This document shows positions 10,794-22,500 of a stretch of 42,754 nt of DNA, piece after piece. Position numbers and translations under genes: made by a program. Origin of the DNA: a virus; IMG/VR virus record IMGVR_UViG_3300021356_000042, positions 1 to 42,754 of that record; one strand, 5' to 3'. Position 1 is the first letter of the stretch; every line of letters begins with the position of its first letter. The notes below the pieces were generated by a model that did no database searches, was not told where the DNA came from, and saw only the letters and a program-made list of their open reading frames with translations.

Positions 10794-10803
10794 TATCTTT
10801 TTC
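10765..10803 (+). terminator. Candidate weak terminator spanning the gp8 stop codon
   Basis: AAGATATCA (10765-10773) and TGATATCTT (10791-10799) form a perfect 9-bp inverted repeat with a 17-base loop. The right arm contains the stop codon and continues into a short T run. The stem is AT-rich and the loop is long, so it may be weak or only an mRNA 3'-end stabiliser. Confidence 0.35.
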
Positions 10804-10833
10804 TCATTATAAAACCTGTCACTTTGAGTAGAG

Positions 10834-13800
10834 ATGCCACAAAATACCAACTTAAATACCAAAGAGTATAATGACGATTTTGATGCGTCTAAAAACTTTT
10901 ACAAAGTCCTTTTTAGACCAGGATACTCTATTCAGTCTAGGGAGTTAACTACACTACAATCGATTCTACAGAATCAGATTGAGCAATTCGGAAAATACCA
11001 ATTCAAACAGGGGCAACAGGTCATTCCTGGTGAAGTCTCGTTTAACAACAGACTCAACTATGTAAAACTTGCCTCTGTTTCCGAGGTTGCTGAGAATGTG
11101 GGTGGGGAAGTCGTATTTAATAAGTATGACATTAAAGACCTCATCGGTTACACCCTCACTGGATTAACTTCTGGTGTACAGGCGATTGTAATTGAGGCAG
11201 CATATGGGTCAGAGACAGAATCTGATACCATTTTTGTCAATTATATCAGTGGTGGTAATGATAGTGAATCTACATTCAGACAGGGTGAAGAATTAGAAGT
11301 AAATATCGCCAATAGTCCGATTCTGACTGTTGGCACTGACGGTAGTTCTTTGCCATCTTCTATCACTAGTGTAAATCCAGATACTCTAGAAGCAACACTA
11401 ATTGATAGTCCTGCAATGGGATACGCTTCTGCTGTTAAAGTAGAAACAGGTATTTACTTTGTTAATGGATTCTTTGTGCAGTGTGCAGAAAGTCTATTAG
11501 TTGTTGATAAGTACTATTCTCAACCATCCGCAAAAGTTGGTTTTGAGATTGAAGAAGAGTTAATCACTCCAGAAAAAGATATCACTCTCTATGACAATGC
11601 TAGAGGGTCATCAAACTTTGCTGCTCCTGGAGCACACAGATTACAAATTAATCTAAACCTAAAAGCACTTGAGTTAGATGCTGACACAGGTGATAACTTT
11701 ATTGAGTTACTCACCCTAAGACTCGGTGTAATTCAGAAGAAAGTCAATAAGAAAGAATACAACGTATTAGAAGATACACTCGCTAGAAGGACCTATGATG
11801 AGTCTGGCGATTACGTTGTAGATAACTTCCCAATTGAATTAAGAGAATACTGGCAAAGGTCTGGAAACCAAGGTCTGTATCCATCTAGAGTTGATGGCAC
11901 TGTAGGTCCACAAGGATTGTCCGAAGAAGATGCCGAGGCAAAACTAGTATCTGGTATTGGGTCTGGTAAAGCGTATGTCAGAGGTTATGAAATTATCAAT
12001 AAGGAAACTAAATTCCTTGAGGTTGATAAAGCAAGAGATGTTTTAGTCAAAGAAAACAATAAGATTAAAACATATGGGTTGCCATCATTCAACATCACCA
12101 ATTTGTATGGCACTATTCCTCTAAACTCTGAGGGCACACAATTATCATCCTACCCAACTGTATATTTTTCGAGATTATTCAATGATGGATATCTTGGATA
12201 CAATGGTGATTCTGGCACAAGAAAAACTCTTGGTAGAAGAGGGGAAGCACTCAAGTCTTCTGCAAAAACAAATTTAATACATGATTATGGCGTAAAGACT
12301 ATCTACGTCAAAGCAAAGTCTCCTGCACTCGATTACAGCGCCATCCTAGGCACTAGATTGTGGTATGTATCAGACCTTGCTGAGAGTCTTGCTGGCACAG
12401 CAGTTGACTATGTAGATGTCATTGGTTTTTCTCAATTAACCAGACCAGATGATATTGGCGGAGAAATCTATCTCGAATTGACTGTATTGGGTAATAAGAG
12501 AGATTTAGAATCTAAATTCCTAGAATTTGATAATGCAGACTTCATTCCTCTTGCTTTAGGTAATTCATCTGGTGCTGATGTAAAGAGAAGACAACTATTC
12601 ACTAGGTCTCAGGGTAACCCCACAGACGATGGCGATTTCCGCGCACAAAACTATTATTTCCAAGAGAGTGGCACCCAAGTCCAAGTTTCTGACTTGCAGT
12701 ATGAAGTCAGAGTAGAAGGTGGTGTCAATAAGTATATTGCTAAAGTTACTACAGTTACAGACCACGGTCTAGTTGCTGGTAATACTATTACTGTTGCAGG
12801 TGCTATTCCTAGCACATATAACACTACAGGTGCAGTAGTATTAGCAAATGCGTTAGCATCTAAGTATTTCGAGTATGAGATTGCGTCAGATCCTGGGTCT
12901 ACTGCTAGTGGCAACATTATCCTCACGGTCCCTGTTTCTGCTAGCAATCTAATCTTCCCATACGGCGAAGTGGTAGATTACAGCGAGATTATTACTCCTG
13001 TCATTGGTATTTGCAAACCAAAGAATATTTCTCTTCTAGAAAGAGGTGCTGGTTTTAACCAAGAGACTGACAAGATTTTATCTAAAGGTAGAGATGCTGC
13101 TGGCAATCCTATCTACAACTCCATCTTCAAGATGGAATATTTCAATCCAGTTTTCTTTACAAAACTGGTGTTAGATTCTCCAGTAACAACTGGGTATGCT
13201 GCAGGCAACTACATCACTGGTCAAACTAGTGGTGCATACGCAGTTATTGAAGGGTCACCAGATTCATCATATTCATCTTTTAACACTTTACATGTCAGAA
13301 TGATTTCTGGCACATTTAGAGGTGGAGAAACAATTGTTGATGAAGCTGGTAATGTCTTAAGAATTGCTAAAGAAAATACCATCTCACACTTTATTGTTAC
13401 TAAGAGAGGGTCTCAATATACTCAAACAACTTCTGCTGCTTCAACAAAACCATTAAGTATTGGCGGCAAGTTATTTGACGTATCTGTTGTTAAACCAGTA
13501 ATTGTTGGTGGTCAAGTAATTAATATTGAGATTCAAGACCGTAAAGCATTGAGTGATGAGTATGTTTCGACGCCATCGGTTGTAGTTAGTTTTGATGCTG
13601 GCACTCCACCAACCTCTGCAGTTGTAAAAGCGGTATTGTTTAAGAATACTGTGATGACTTACACTAATGAAAGTGTCAAGTCACTATTCTCAGAGTTTGG
13701 TGATGGTGAAATCAATAAGTTTACTGCCGACGTTGAGTCATTCAACGGTGCATATGCTACAAGTAAGGATGTAACGGCATCTACTTTTGAAGGGTCTGCT

Positions 13801-16800
13801 GGTAAGAAATTTATTACTTGTCTAGCATTCTCTGGCAATCCTACTGTTGATTTGCTTCCTGGAGATGTCATTGAGTTTATTGACTCAACTGGAGCATTGA
13901 GGAGAAACATTGTAGAATTGGTCACTCCTCCAAGTGGATTGGTAAGAGGACAAATTTATCTAGACACTGCTTTGAAAGAAGACGTTGTTAATGCAACTAT
14001 TGTTAGAAAGAGAAGTAAGATTACAAGTCCAGAAAACTCTTCTCTTCTATTCCCACTAGGATTCAAGTCTGCTAGCAGTTTGATTGAAGATAGCGATGAT
14101 ACCAAGATTAAATATTATATTCGTAGAGATTTCATTACTACATCTTCTACTTCTGGTGGTCAGATTACGTTCTCTGCCCAATTAAAATTTGGCACACAGC
14201 AATTCATTGATTTCAGAGAAAGCAACTTCTTGCTCACAGTATTAGATAAAGGAAACTCTGATACTGGTTTAGAGAATGGTGATATCATGTATATCACAGG
14301 AGACCAAGTATCTGCCTTGTCTTCTGGTGGTGTTTCTATTACCCTAGACAATCTAACTTTCAGAAGTGATGCATCTTCGGCGTCAAACGTTGTCTTGAAA
14401 CTAACTGCAACTATTGAAGTTACTAAGGCATCACCAAAAACCAAAACTGCTATTAGAAACAAAAGAATCGTTGTCGTATCATCTGGCGATAAAGTAATTC
14501 CTTTCAGAGGATATGACTATGATGCAAAGACTGCTGATGTAGTCTCATATGCAGATGCATTTGGCACCTATGGCACTGATATCAAAGTGTTTGAGGGGTC
14601 TGTATCCAATCCACCTACTCTAGATGACCAAAACAATGTAATTGAAGGTTACGACGTAACTGAAAGATTTACTTTCGATGATGGTCAACGTGATACATTC
14701 TATGATGTTGCACGATTGGTATTGAAGCCAGGTTTTGATGCTCCTACTGGTCAAGTAGTTATCGTATTCGATTACTTCGAGCATTCTGCTGGTGATTTCT
14801 GCACAGTTGATTCATATCTACTAACTGGTGTCCCATCTACAGATATTCCATACTTCAACTCTCCTTCTCTAGGTAGAGTTTATCTTGCAGACTTGGTTGA
14901 CTTCCGTCCTAAGGTTGATGTAAATTCACTTATCACTGGATTCCAGAATAAGTCTTTGTTGTCTAGCAACAATACTGTTTCATTCAATGGGTCTGGTGGT
15001 ATTCCTTCTGCTACACCTGCACACGACGATAATCTAGAATTCACTTTCGGATTTAATAGTAAGCAGTATCTCGATAGAATTGATGGCGTCTTCCTCAATA
15101 AGAAAGGAAACTTTATCGTCAAGAAGGGCAATTCTTCTCTCAATCCATCCAAACCAGAATCTCCTGATGATGCGATTGCTCTATACTATCTCTTCATTCC
15201 TGCATATACGGAGAATGTCAAAGATATTCGTGTAACACCTGTCGATAATCGTCGTTATACGATGCGTGACATCGGTAAGTTGGAGAAGCGTGTTGAGCGT
15301 TTAGAGTATTACACCACTTTAAGTATTCTTGAGCAGCAGACATTCAATACACAAATCAAAGATGATATCGGTCTAGACAGATTCAAGTCTGGTATCATTG
15401 TAGACAACTTTGAGAATCATGCGATTGGTAACTTGAAGTCGTTTGACTACAAGTGCTCTATTGATACTCAACAGTCTGTATTAACTGCTCCTACTGTAGA
15501 GAATTCTTACGGTCTAAGAGAAATTTCTACTACTAATCAGGAAAGGTCTGTTGCTGGTTATGAAAAGACTGGTCACGTCTTAACTCTCCCATATGCAACA
15601 CAAGACTTTGTTTCTAATAAGTTTGCAACCGCAGATGGTAAGATTAATCCAAACCCATTTGTAGTTGTCCAGTATGTTGGTGACGCTTCTATTTCACCAA
15701 ACATTGACCACTGGTATGATAATACCCAAACACCAAATATCCTGAATAATGATACTAAGGTATTCTCTGTGTTTGTCAACAAGACAGATGCTAGAGAAGG
15801 TTATGCAAGTCTCAATAACTTCTACATTACTAACTGGGTTGGCACGAATAGAGCATTCTTTAATATCAGCTCTTTGAATGATATTACAACCAATACCGAA
15901 GCAAATGTTGTAGCAGCAACAATCTCAACTTCATCGAATATTAGTCCACAGAATAATGAAGTTGGAAAAGGCATTACTACTGTAAACAATGGTAATAGCA
16001 CGGTTGCTTCTTCCTTACAACTATATGCTAGGTCGAAAGCAATCAAGTTTACTCTAAGAAGACTTAAACCCAATACAAAATTCTATGCTTTTATTGATGG
16101 TAGAAGTGTATCTCGTTACATCTGTCAGGATGTCAGATTCACTGGTATTCCTGCTAACTCATTAGGTCCATTTGGTGTAAACGCTGATGGGTCAGCAATT
16201 AAGTCTGATGCTAACGGTGATGCTAGTGGTCTCTTGATTTTCCCTGCAGGTCCTGCTCCATTACAAAATGCTACTTGGCCAGGTGACATTAATAGTGTTG
16301 CATATGAGTCTGAAGGAGAAGAATTAAACTTCACCACTGGCATCAAGACAATTAGATTTACTACAAGTGATGAAGATGCTAATGATTCTAGTGTAGATAG
16401 TTTTGCTGAGTGTAAGTATTACGCTACTGGTACTTTCCCCAATCAACCATCTGCAATTATCTCAACGATTCCTGCATTCTTGAAAGGTGCTGAAGGTATT
16501 CAGTTTATTGATAATGCATCAACACAAGCAAAACCAAGTCCACTATCTCAAACATTCCGTGTTGAGAATATGGATGGTGGTTGTTTTGTTACTGGTGTTG
16601 ACCTCTTCTTTGCAGAGAAGAGCTCTTCACTACCTATCAGAGTATACTTGTCTGATACAAACTCTGGCAAACCAGGCACATACATCGTCCCAGGCACAGA
16701 AGTTGTCAAGTCTTCAGATACTTACCTAAAGATTTACACTAGTGGAAGTCTTGATTTGTTGATTGGAGAAACAATCTCTGGTTTCAACTCAGGTGTTAAG

Positions 16801-19338
16801 GGTGTGGTTAAAGAAGTCATTGACCAGAATGGCAATCAACTTCTACCAACTCTACAGAATACTGTAAGAGTTAACAACGACCAAGTTTACACTCTAGTCC
16901 TTTCTAACTACACAAGTTTGGATGGGTCGCCATTCCAACAGAATGAGAATCTAGCGATTCCATCATTGATTACTCAAAACACACTAGACAATACTAGTTT
17001 AACAGTAACTATTGCCAAGGATTCTGGCAGAATTGTTGCTCTCAATATCACTGACTACGGTGAAGGGTATGATTCAGCGACACTAGTTATTCAAAGTCCA
17101 CAACTTCCTGGTGGTAGTGTTGCAACAGCAAACGTATTCATCTCAAATGGTGAAGTATTTGATACCTCTATCCTTCTAGAGGGGTCTGGATATACTGATG
17201 CACCTTCTATTATTCTAAGACCTAATGGGTCTATTAGCAGAGAAGCAGTAATCGAGCCTGTTATTGAGATTGATACACCTGCAATTAGAATGGGTGTTTC
17301 TGTTGACCCACAAGATGGACAGACTCTAGATTCAGTATCTCCAACTAGATTCACATTTGACCATCCAATTTACCTACAAAATAACACCGATTATGCGTTA
17401 GGTATTGAAACAGATTCTACCGACTACAGAGTTTGGTCTTCCAGACTAGGTGAAACTGATATTTCAACATCACAAGTTATCACTCAGCAACCTCTACTTG
17501 GGTCTGTATATAGGTCTCAAAACGTTGATGCTTGGACTGAAGACTTGAGTCAAGATATCAAGTTTGTGATGAAGAGAGCGGTATTTGTTACTGACACTCC
17601 TGCAAACATTAGACTAACTAATGAAGAGTTGGGTTATGAGTTGTTGGATGCAAATCCAATTCAAACAGATTCTTCATCTAATGATAGTGCAGATTCACCT
17701 CTATTCAGAAATAACAATAGAATTATCAAGGTTAATCACCAAAACTCTGGTTTTGAGGATTCTGGTAAATCATATGTTACTTTCCGTCAGTCAGTTGATG
17801 TTGGTGGCATCGAGGGAGAATACATCAATTCCACGTTGTTTGAAGTAAGTAACTCTGGATTGAATTCTTATAATATCGTTTCTAATCTAGGTGCTGGCTC
17901 CAGCACATTTGGTGGTGGCAACACTGTCTTAGCATCTTACAACAGAAAGTATGAAAAACTATATCCAAGAATCGGTTATCTCTCATTCAGTGAGACGCCA
18001 TTCAATGTAGGTGTCAAGACTACTAATATCATTCCACAGGATTCACCTGGAGAAAACTTTGTTTCATATTCACAAACTGACTATGAGACTACATTCTTGA
18101 ATGAAGAGCATTTCTTTGACAATCAAAAAGTTATTGCTTCAACATTCAATGAGGTTAAGAATAACCTCGACGAATCTTTAGAGTATAAGTTTACTTTCTC
18201 GACGACAAAAGATAATTTGTCTCCTGTTATTGACCTAAGGTCTTCATCTGTTAAAGTTATTTCTACTCAGATTGATAAACCAAAAGGCAATGAAGTAAGA
18301 TTCGGTAGAAGATATAAGTTACTATCTTTCTACCCAATCTACAAGTTTAATGTAACTAATCTACCTGTTGACCAGGCAGGAGACCCAATCATCCCAACAA
18401 TTGACCAAAGTGTCACTGGTGATACATCAAACTGCCGTGGTGACATTATCAAGGTAGTTGGGTCTCTAGTTTACGTTAAAGTTAAGAATAGCAGTGTATT
18501 CCAAGCAGGAGAGATTCTAACATTTGGTGTCCAAGACTATACTGGTGTTGCTGTTTCTGCTGATGGCACTACTAGAGTAGTAAGTAACTTCACACCAAAT
18601 ACTCAAGTTGAAGTATATCAAGAAGACCTCACTAATAGATTCAATACTGAAATTTATGGCACAATTGTTTCTTGGGATGAGAAGACTGAAACCCTCGTAG
18701 TGTTAGAAGAGAAAGCACCTATCAATGGTGATTACACATCTCCAGCGACTGGCACTTTTGCTAGAAATTCTTCTAATAATGGTGAAAATCAAGTAAGTGA
18801 TATTATCCGTGTTGGTGATAATCTATGGCATCAAAACATTTCCCCATCAGATGCTACTGACCTAAATGAATCAGTTGCTGGATTCGTCGAAGTTTCTGCG
18901 GTGGATTACTCTTCTGGTGTAAGTTTTACTCCTGATACTACTTCTAAGAATAGCACCTCTCTCGCTAAATATGTTACTAAGGAAGTAACACTTGCAAATC
19001 CAGCAACAACATTAGAAGTTAGACTAACCGCTAACATGGCATCACAAGATGATGTTGAGGTATATTACAAAGCAAAACCTGTAAACTCTCAACTAGTCTT
19101 TGATGATATTGAATGGGTTGCATTTAATGGCAATGGAATGCCAGATATTGAGGTCATTCCTTCTAACGAAGCTGCTATTTCTGGACTGTTTGAATCACAG
19201 TCTTCATATAAAGAGCATAAGTATACTGTTTCTGATTTAAGTGAGTTTGCTTCGTTTGCTGTGAAAGTTGTTATGAAGGCATCCAACCCATGTTACACCC
19301 CTAAGATTCAAGACGCGAGAATTGTAGCGGCATACTGA
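10834..19338 (+). CDS. Giant virion structural protein with N-terminal DUF4815-like domain, 2834 aa
   Basis: Likely baseplate-to-fibre structural protein. Seen: the N-terminus (YNDDFDASKNFYKVLFRPGY, then SRELTTLQSILQNQIEQFG and a GQQVIPGEVSF segment) fits the DUF4815 family found in phage structural proteins. A Glu/Arg/Leu-rich helix near residues 1476-1505 (DIGKLEKRVERLEYYTTL) is a probable coiled coil. A HGLVAGNTITVAGA module lies near residue 645. The C-terminal third has a jelly-roll-like stretch (ENMDGGCFVTGVDLFFAEKS, near residue 1910) and glycine/tyrosine repeats. It occupies the place of T4 genes 9/10 after gene 8, but I see no direct gp9 or gp10 similarity. Its stop overlaps the next start (TGATG), so the two are probably translationally coupled. 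Only a weak TATAAAAC lies upstream. Function beyond virion structure is inference. Confidence 0.75.
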   Translation: MPQNTNLNTKEYNDDFDASKNFYKVLFRPGYSIQSRELTTLQSILQNQIEQFGKYQFKQGQQVIPGEVSFNNRLNYVKLASVSEVAENVGGEVVFNKYDIKDLIGYTLTGLTSGVQAIVIEAAYGSETESDTIFVNYISGGNDSESTFRQGEELEVNIANSPILTVGTDGSSLPSSITSVNPDTLEATLIDSPAMGYASAVKVETGIYFVNGFFVQCAESLLVVDKYYSQPSAKVGFEIEEELITPEKDITLYDNARGSSNFAAPGAHRLQINLNLKALELDADTGDNFIELLTLRLGVIQKKVNKKEYNVLEDTLARRTYDESGDYVVDNFPIELREYWQRSGNQGLYPSRVDGTVGPQGLSEEDAEAKLVSGIGSGKAYVRGYEIINKETKFLEVDKARDVLVKENNKIKTYGLPSFNITNLYGTIPLNSEGTQLSSYPTVYFSRLFNDGYLGYNGDSGTRKTLGRRGEALKSSAKTNLIHDYGVKTIYVKAKSPALDYSAILGTRLWYVSDLAESLAGTAVDYVDVIGFSQLTRPDDIGGEIYLELTVLGNKRDLESKFLEFDNADFIPLALGNSSGADVKRRQLFTRSQGNPTDDGDFRAQNYYFQESGTQVQVSDLQYEVRVEGGVNKYIAKVTTVTDHGLVAGNTITVAGAIPSTYNTTGAVVLANALASKYFEYEIASDPGSTASGNIILTVPVSASNLIFPYGEVVDYSEIITPVIGICKPKNISLLERGAGFNQETDKILSKGRDAAGNPIYNSIFKMEYFNPVFFTKLVLDSPVTTGYAAGNYITGQTSGAYAVIEGSPDSSYSSFNTLHVRMISGTFRGGETIVDEAGNVLRIAKENTISHFIVTKRGSQYTQTTSAASTKPLSIGGKLFDVSVVKPVIVGGQVINIEIQDRKALSDEYVSTPSVVVSFDAGTPPTSAVVKAVLFKNTVMTYTNESVKSLFSEFGDGEINKFTADVESFNGAYATSKDVTASTFEGSAGKKFITCLAFSGNPTVDLLPGDVIEFIDSTGALRRNIVELVTPPSGLVRGQIYLDTALKEDVVNATIVRKRSKITSPENSSLLFPLGFKSASSLIEDSDDTKIKYYIRRDFITTSSTSGGQITFSAQLKFGTQQFIDFRESNFLLTVLDKGNSDTGLENGDIMYITGDQVSALSSGGVSITLDNLTFRSDASSASNVVLKLTATIEVTKASPKTKTAIRNKRIVVVSSGDKVIPFRGYDYDAKTADVVSYADAFGTYGTDIKVFEGSVSNPPTLDDQNNVIEGYDVTERFTFDDGQRDTFYDVARLVLKPGFDAPTGQVVIVFDYFEHSAGDFCTVDSYLLTGVPSTDIPYFNSPSLGRVYLADLVDFRPKVDVNSLITGFQNKSLLSSNNTVSFNGSGGIPSATPAHDDNLEFTFGFNSKQYLDRIDGVFLNKKGNFIVKKGNSSLNPSKPESPDDAIALYYLFIPAYTENVKDIRVTPVDNRRYTMRDIGKLEKRVERLEYYTTLSILEQQTFNTQIKDDIGLDRFKSGIIVDNFENHAIGNLKSFDYKCSIDTQQSVLTAPTVENSYGLREISTTNQERSVAGYEKTGHVLTLPYATQDFVSNKFATADGKINPNPFVVVQYVGDASISPNIDHWYDNTQTPNILNNDTKVFSVFVNKTDAREGYASLNNFYITNWVGTNRAFFNISSLNDITTNTEANVVAATISTSSNISPQNNEVGKGITTVNNGNSTVASSLQLYARSKAIKFTLRRLKPNTKFYAFIDGRSVSRYICQDVRFTGIPANSLGPFGVNADGSAIKSDANGDASGLLIFPAGPAPLQNATWPGDINSVAYESEGEELNFTTGIKTIRFTTSDEDANDSSVDSFAECKYYATGTFPNQPSAIISTIPAFLKGAEGIQFIDNASTQAKPSPLSQTFRVENMDGGCFVTGVDLFFAEKSSSLPIRVYLSDTNSGKPGTYIVPGTEVVKSSDTYLKIYTSGSLDLLIGETISGFNSGVKGVVKEVIDQNGNQLLPTLQNTVRVNNDQVYTLVLSNYTSLDGSPFQQNENLAIPSLITQNTLDNTSLTVTIAKDSGRIVALNITDYGEGYDSATLVIQSPQLPGGSVATANVFISNGEVFDTSILLEGSGYTDAPSIILRPNGSISREAVIEPVIEIDTPAIRMGVSVDPQDGQTLDSVSPTRFTFDHPIYLQNNTDYALGIETDSTDYRVWSSRLGETDISTSQVITQQPLLGSVYRSQNVDAWTEDLSQDIKFVMKRAVFVTDTPANIRLTNEELGYELLDANPIQTDSSSNDSADSPLFRNNNRIIKVNHQNSGFEDSGKSYVTFRQSVDVGGIEGEYINSTLFEVSNSGLNSYNIVSNLGAGSSTFGGGNTVLASYNRKYEKLYPRIGYLSFSETPFNVGVKTTNIIPQDSPGENFVSYSQTDYETTFLNEEHFFDNQKVIASTFNEVKNNLDESLEYKFTFSTTKDNLSPVIDLRSSSVKVISTQIDKPKGNEVRFGRRYKLLSFYPIYKFNVTNLPVDQAGDPIIPTIDQSVTGDTSNCRGDIIKVVGSLVYVKVKNSSVFQAGEILTFGVQDYTGVAVSADGTTRVVSNFTPNTQVEVYQEDLTNRFNTEIYGTIVSWDEKTETLVVLEEKAPINGDYTSPATGTFARNSSNNGENQVSDIIRVGDNLWHQNISPSDATDLNESVAGFVEVSAVDYSSGVSFTPDTTSKNSTSLAKYVTKEVTLANPATTLEVRLTANMASQDDVEVYYKAKPVNSQLVFDDIEWVAFNGNGMPDIEVIPSNEAAISGLFESQSSYKEHKYTVSDLSEFASFAVKVVMKASNPCYTPKIQDARIVAAY

Positions 19339-19550
19339 TGAATAAATTTTCAAAGGTAGAGGGACACGAGGACCTCTACCGTGATAACACTACTGGTGCC
19401 ATAATAAATACAGATAAAAGTTTATTTGAAAATAGTAAGAGGTCCACATCTGCTTCGGGTATTATCAAAAACCTTCAGTCAGATGTGGAATCTTTGAAAG
19501 GCGAATTGTCTGAAATTAAACATCTTCTACGAGAAATAGCTGGTAAGTAA
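19338..19550 (+). CDS. Small coiled-coil protein, 70 aa
   Basis: Not recognised functionally. The first half (KVEGHEDLYRDNTTGAIIN) is polar. The C-terminal half (IIKNLQSDVESLKGELSEIK) has a heptad-like hydrophobic pattern and probably forms a coiled coil. It overlaps both neighbours by one base (TGATG in, TAATG out), so it is almost certainly co-translated with the DUF4815 protein before it and the fibre after it. I recall similar short proteins at this place in other T4-like cyanophages. A role as fibre connector or fibre-folding helper is inference from context only. Confidence 0.75.
   Translation: MNKFSKVEGHEDLYRDNTTGAIINTDKSLFENSKRSTSASGIIKNLQSDVESLKGELSEIKHLLREIAGK
19403..19410 (+). promoter_or_regulatory. 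Possible internal late promoter
   Basis: AATAAATA followed by C lies inside the 70-aa gene, about 140 bases before the 1755-aa fibre start. It has the same form as the intergenic motifs, but it is in coding sequence and could be chance in AT-rich DNA. Confidence 0.3.
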
Positions 19551-22500
19551 TGGCACTAAGAAACGTCCCCAAAAGTTATACCTTTGACCAACAACGTCAG
19601 GAGATTAACTCTCTCGCTGGTGATGTGGGTGATATCACTCAACTTGCTAGTGGTTTACCCAGTGTTGTTGCTGCTATCAACCAGTTGCAAGCTGGGTCTG
19701 CAGATGGTGGTGAATTCCTAAATGGTCCTGCGGCACCTACAGCAGGTGATGGTGCTAATGGAGATTTCTGGTTAGACACTTCCACTAATGACCTATATGG
19801 TCCTAAGGAAAACGGTGCTTGGCCAGCAACCACTATTTCTTTCTCAGAGCAAATTCTTTCTGGTGTTGTAGCACCACTTAGCACATTAGGTAAAGTAAAC
19901 GATTACTACTTTGATAGTGCAAAGAAAGAGCTATATGGTCCTAAGACATCTTCTGGTTGGGGCACACCAACGCCTCTAGGTGAAGCAGATTATCAGAATG
20001 TCTTATATGTAAAACCAAATGGCAGCGACAGTAATACTGGCGCAAGTCCTTCAAAAGCATTTCAAACAATCAAAGCAGCAGCAAAGGCAGCAGCTGCTAC
20101 AGATGGCAACACTACTATCCGTGTCGCTACTGGTAAGTATTACGAAGATAACCCAATTTATCTTCCTAATGGCACATCCATTGTTGGTGATAACTTAAGA
20201 GAAACAATCGTTATCCCCCAGAATGAAGGTAGAGACCTCTTCTGGATTACATCTGGTTGCTATGTCAACTACATGGTGTTTGAGGATAACTTCAATGGTG
20301 GTTTAGGTTATCTTGAAACGGAACCTTCTGACAACCGCACACTTACTGCAGTTGACCAAACATTTAGAGTATTGCCTGGTCATACTCTACAAGAATTAGA
20401 TGATGTCTATGGTGATAGCGGTAATATCATTGAGTTTAAGAAAACTGATTTGATTGCATCTGCTATTGCAGATATGTTGTCGCAATTCCCAGCATTACCC
20501 AGCGACCCAGATTACAGTCAAGCAACTTGCGAAAGAGACCTAGGTCTGGTTGCTGATGCTATCATTGCTGACCTCAGAGCAGGTGGTAATGTCAAGTCTA
20601 TTCAAGCTGGTCTTTCTTACAGGACTCCAAGTGCCACAAATAGATATACACCAACAAATGCGACATATGACCCAGCAACTGGAGTAGCAGTATTAACTAT
20701 TCCTAATCATGGTTTGACTACTGGTGATTTTATTAAATTTGCACCAGAAAGTTTAGTATTCACATGTGCTACTGACAACAATCAGTCTCAACATGCTTAT
20801 CCCCGTCCTGGCGATGGAAACTACAATGCATTCATGGAGATTACTGCTTCAGATGCAACTACTGTTACTGTAAATGCTGGCGTTTCTTCTGATACATCAA
20901 CACATTTATTTGTTTCTGCTGCCCCAGATTCAGTTATTACTCAGAGAACAATTTACGGTGGTGAGTTAATTTCTCAGATTGAAGGAGAAGAAATTGAGCA
21001 AATTTATGCAATCGAAAGGTTGTCATACCACGCTCAGCAAGAAATTTTAAACAATCCATCTTCTGACCCAGGTTGGACATATCCACCAATCACTCAAGAT
21101 AGTGCAGGATATCCAGCATGTGCTAGAGCACAAGCATTTATTGCTACTGCAGAATCAATCATCACCTCTATCATGCAGGGTGGTGATGTCCCTCAATATC
21201 ACGTTGGTCCTGGTTTCATTCTGGTTGACCAAGAATGGATGGAAGTCCTAGACTTTGATTTAGCAACCGATACCTTCACAGTTAATAGGGGTGCTAATGA
21301 CCCTATCACTGGAGAAGCAACTGTTGCTGATAAGCATATTACAGGTGCATTTGTTTCACAAAGTGCATTTACTTGGAGATACGCTGTTGCATATCCAGAG
21401 CAAAGTGGATATCAAGGCAAAGGTAGAGTAACTCTCCAAGCAAACAACACAGTTGTAAGTGGTGATGTAAATACTGTCTTTACTGCAGAATTACAAAACG
21501 GTTGGAGCATCCGTGTAAATGGCAATGATTATAAGATTGCAACGGTAGATAACAACGGTCAATTAACATTAGTTGACCCTGTGCCTGTTGGTGAAGATGC
21601 GACTCTTGATATCTGGTATGTTATTCCACCAAAAGAAAGAATTTTCTTATCACCATACACACAAAACTGCTCATGTATCTCTAAGTTAGGTAAAGCAGTA
21701 TATGATAGTAATGCAGGAGAATATGATGCGTCTAAAACCAGAGGTGGCGGTCTCTTTGCTGATGGTGCTCAGCTCAACAGCAATAGCCCTCTTGAGTCTA
21801 TGGTTGTGGATGCATTCACTCAAATCGTATTTGGGTCAATTGGTTTCCACTTAAAGAATGATGCATATGCTCAGTTAGTTTCCGTTTTCCAAGTTTTTGA
21901 ATCAGTTGGTGTCCTTGCAGAATCTGGTGGTTATGCATCAATCACTAACTCTGCTACCAACTTTGGTTTTGAAGGTCTGAAGGCAGTAGGTTTCTCTGAT
22001 AATGTGCTGCCCATCTTCTCTGGTGGTCAAGTATCCAGTATCCAAAACATTACTAAGACGGACATCAACACTTCTCCTAGTGATATTGTTGGCACAGAAT
22101 TTTCATCTGTTTCAGGTGGTAGTGCAACTAGAGTAACAATCGAAGTTAACATTGTCGATATTGGTAAGTTTGAAAGAGGTCAAACAATTACCATCACCAA
22201 TCATTCATCGACACCAAATATCAATGGCACTGGTAAGGTAATCGATACTGTTGATTTCCAATCAAATAAAATTTCTATTATTGAGCAGGTAGCATACGAT
22301 GCTGTAAATTTTGTTGATGGCACTAGTACTGGTGAAATTGAAATTGCTTCAGGTTCTGTATTTACTAAGATTACCGCTACTGGTTATCAAGCACCTCCAA
22401 TTCCAAACTATGTTTTACAGATTCCCAACTTGGGTCTTGACCCAACTGGAAACCAGCATGTAGTTGGTGAAGTCCTTTCTTATGATGCTGGTAACTTTAC

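Noticed and set aside
10808-10815. Late promoter for the 2834-aa gene (TATAAAAC)
   Set aside because: It breaks the octamer at two positions near the end. The gene may instead be read through from the gp8 promoters, so I did not call it.
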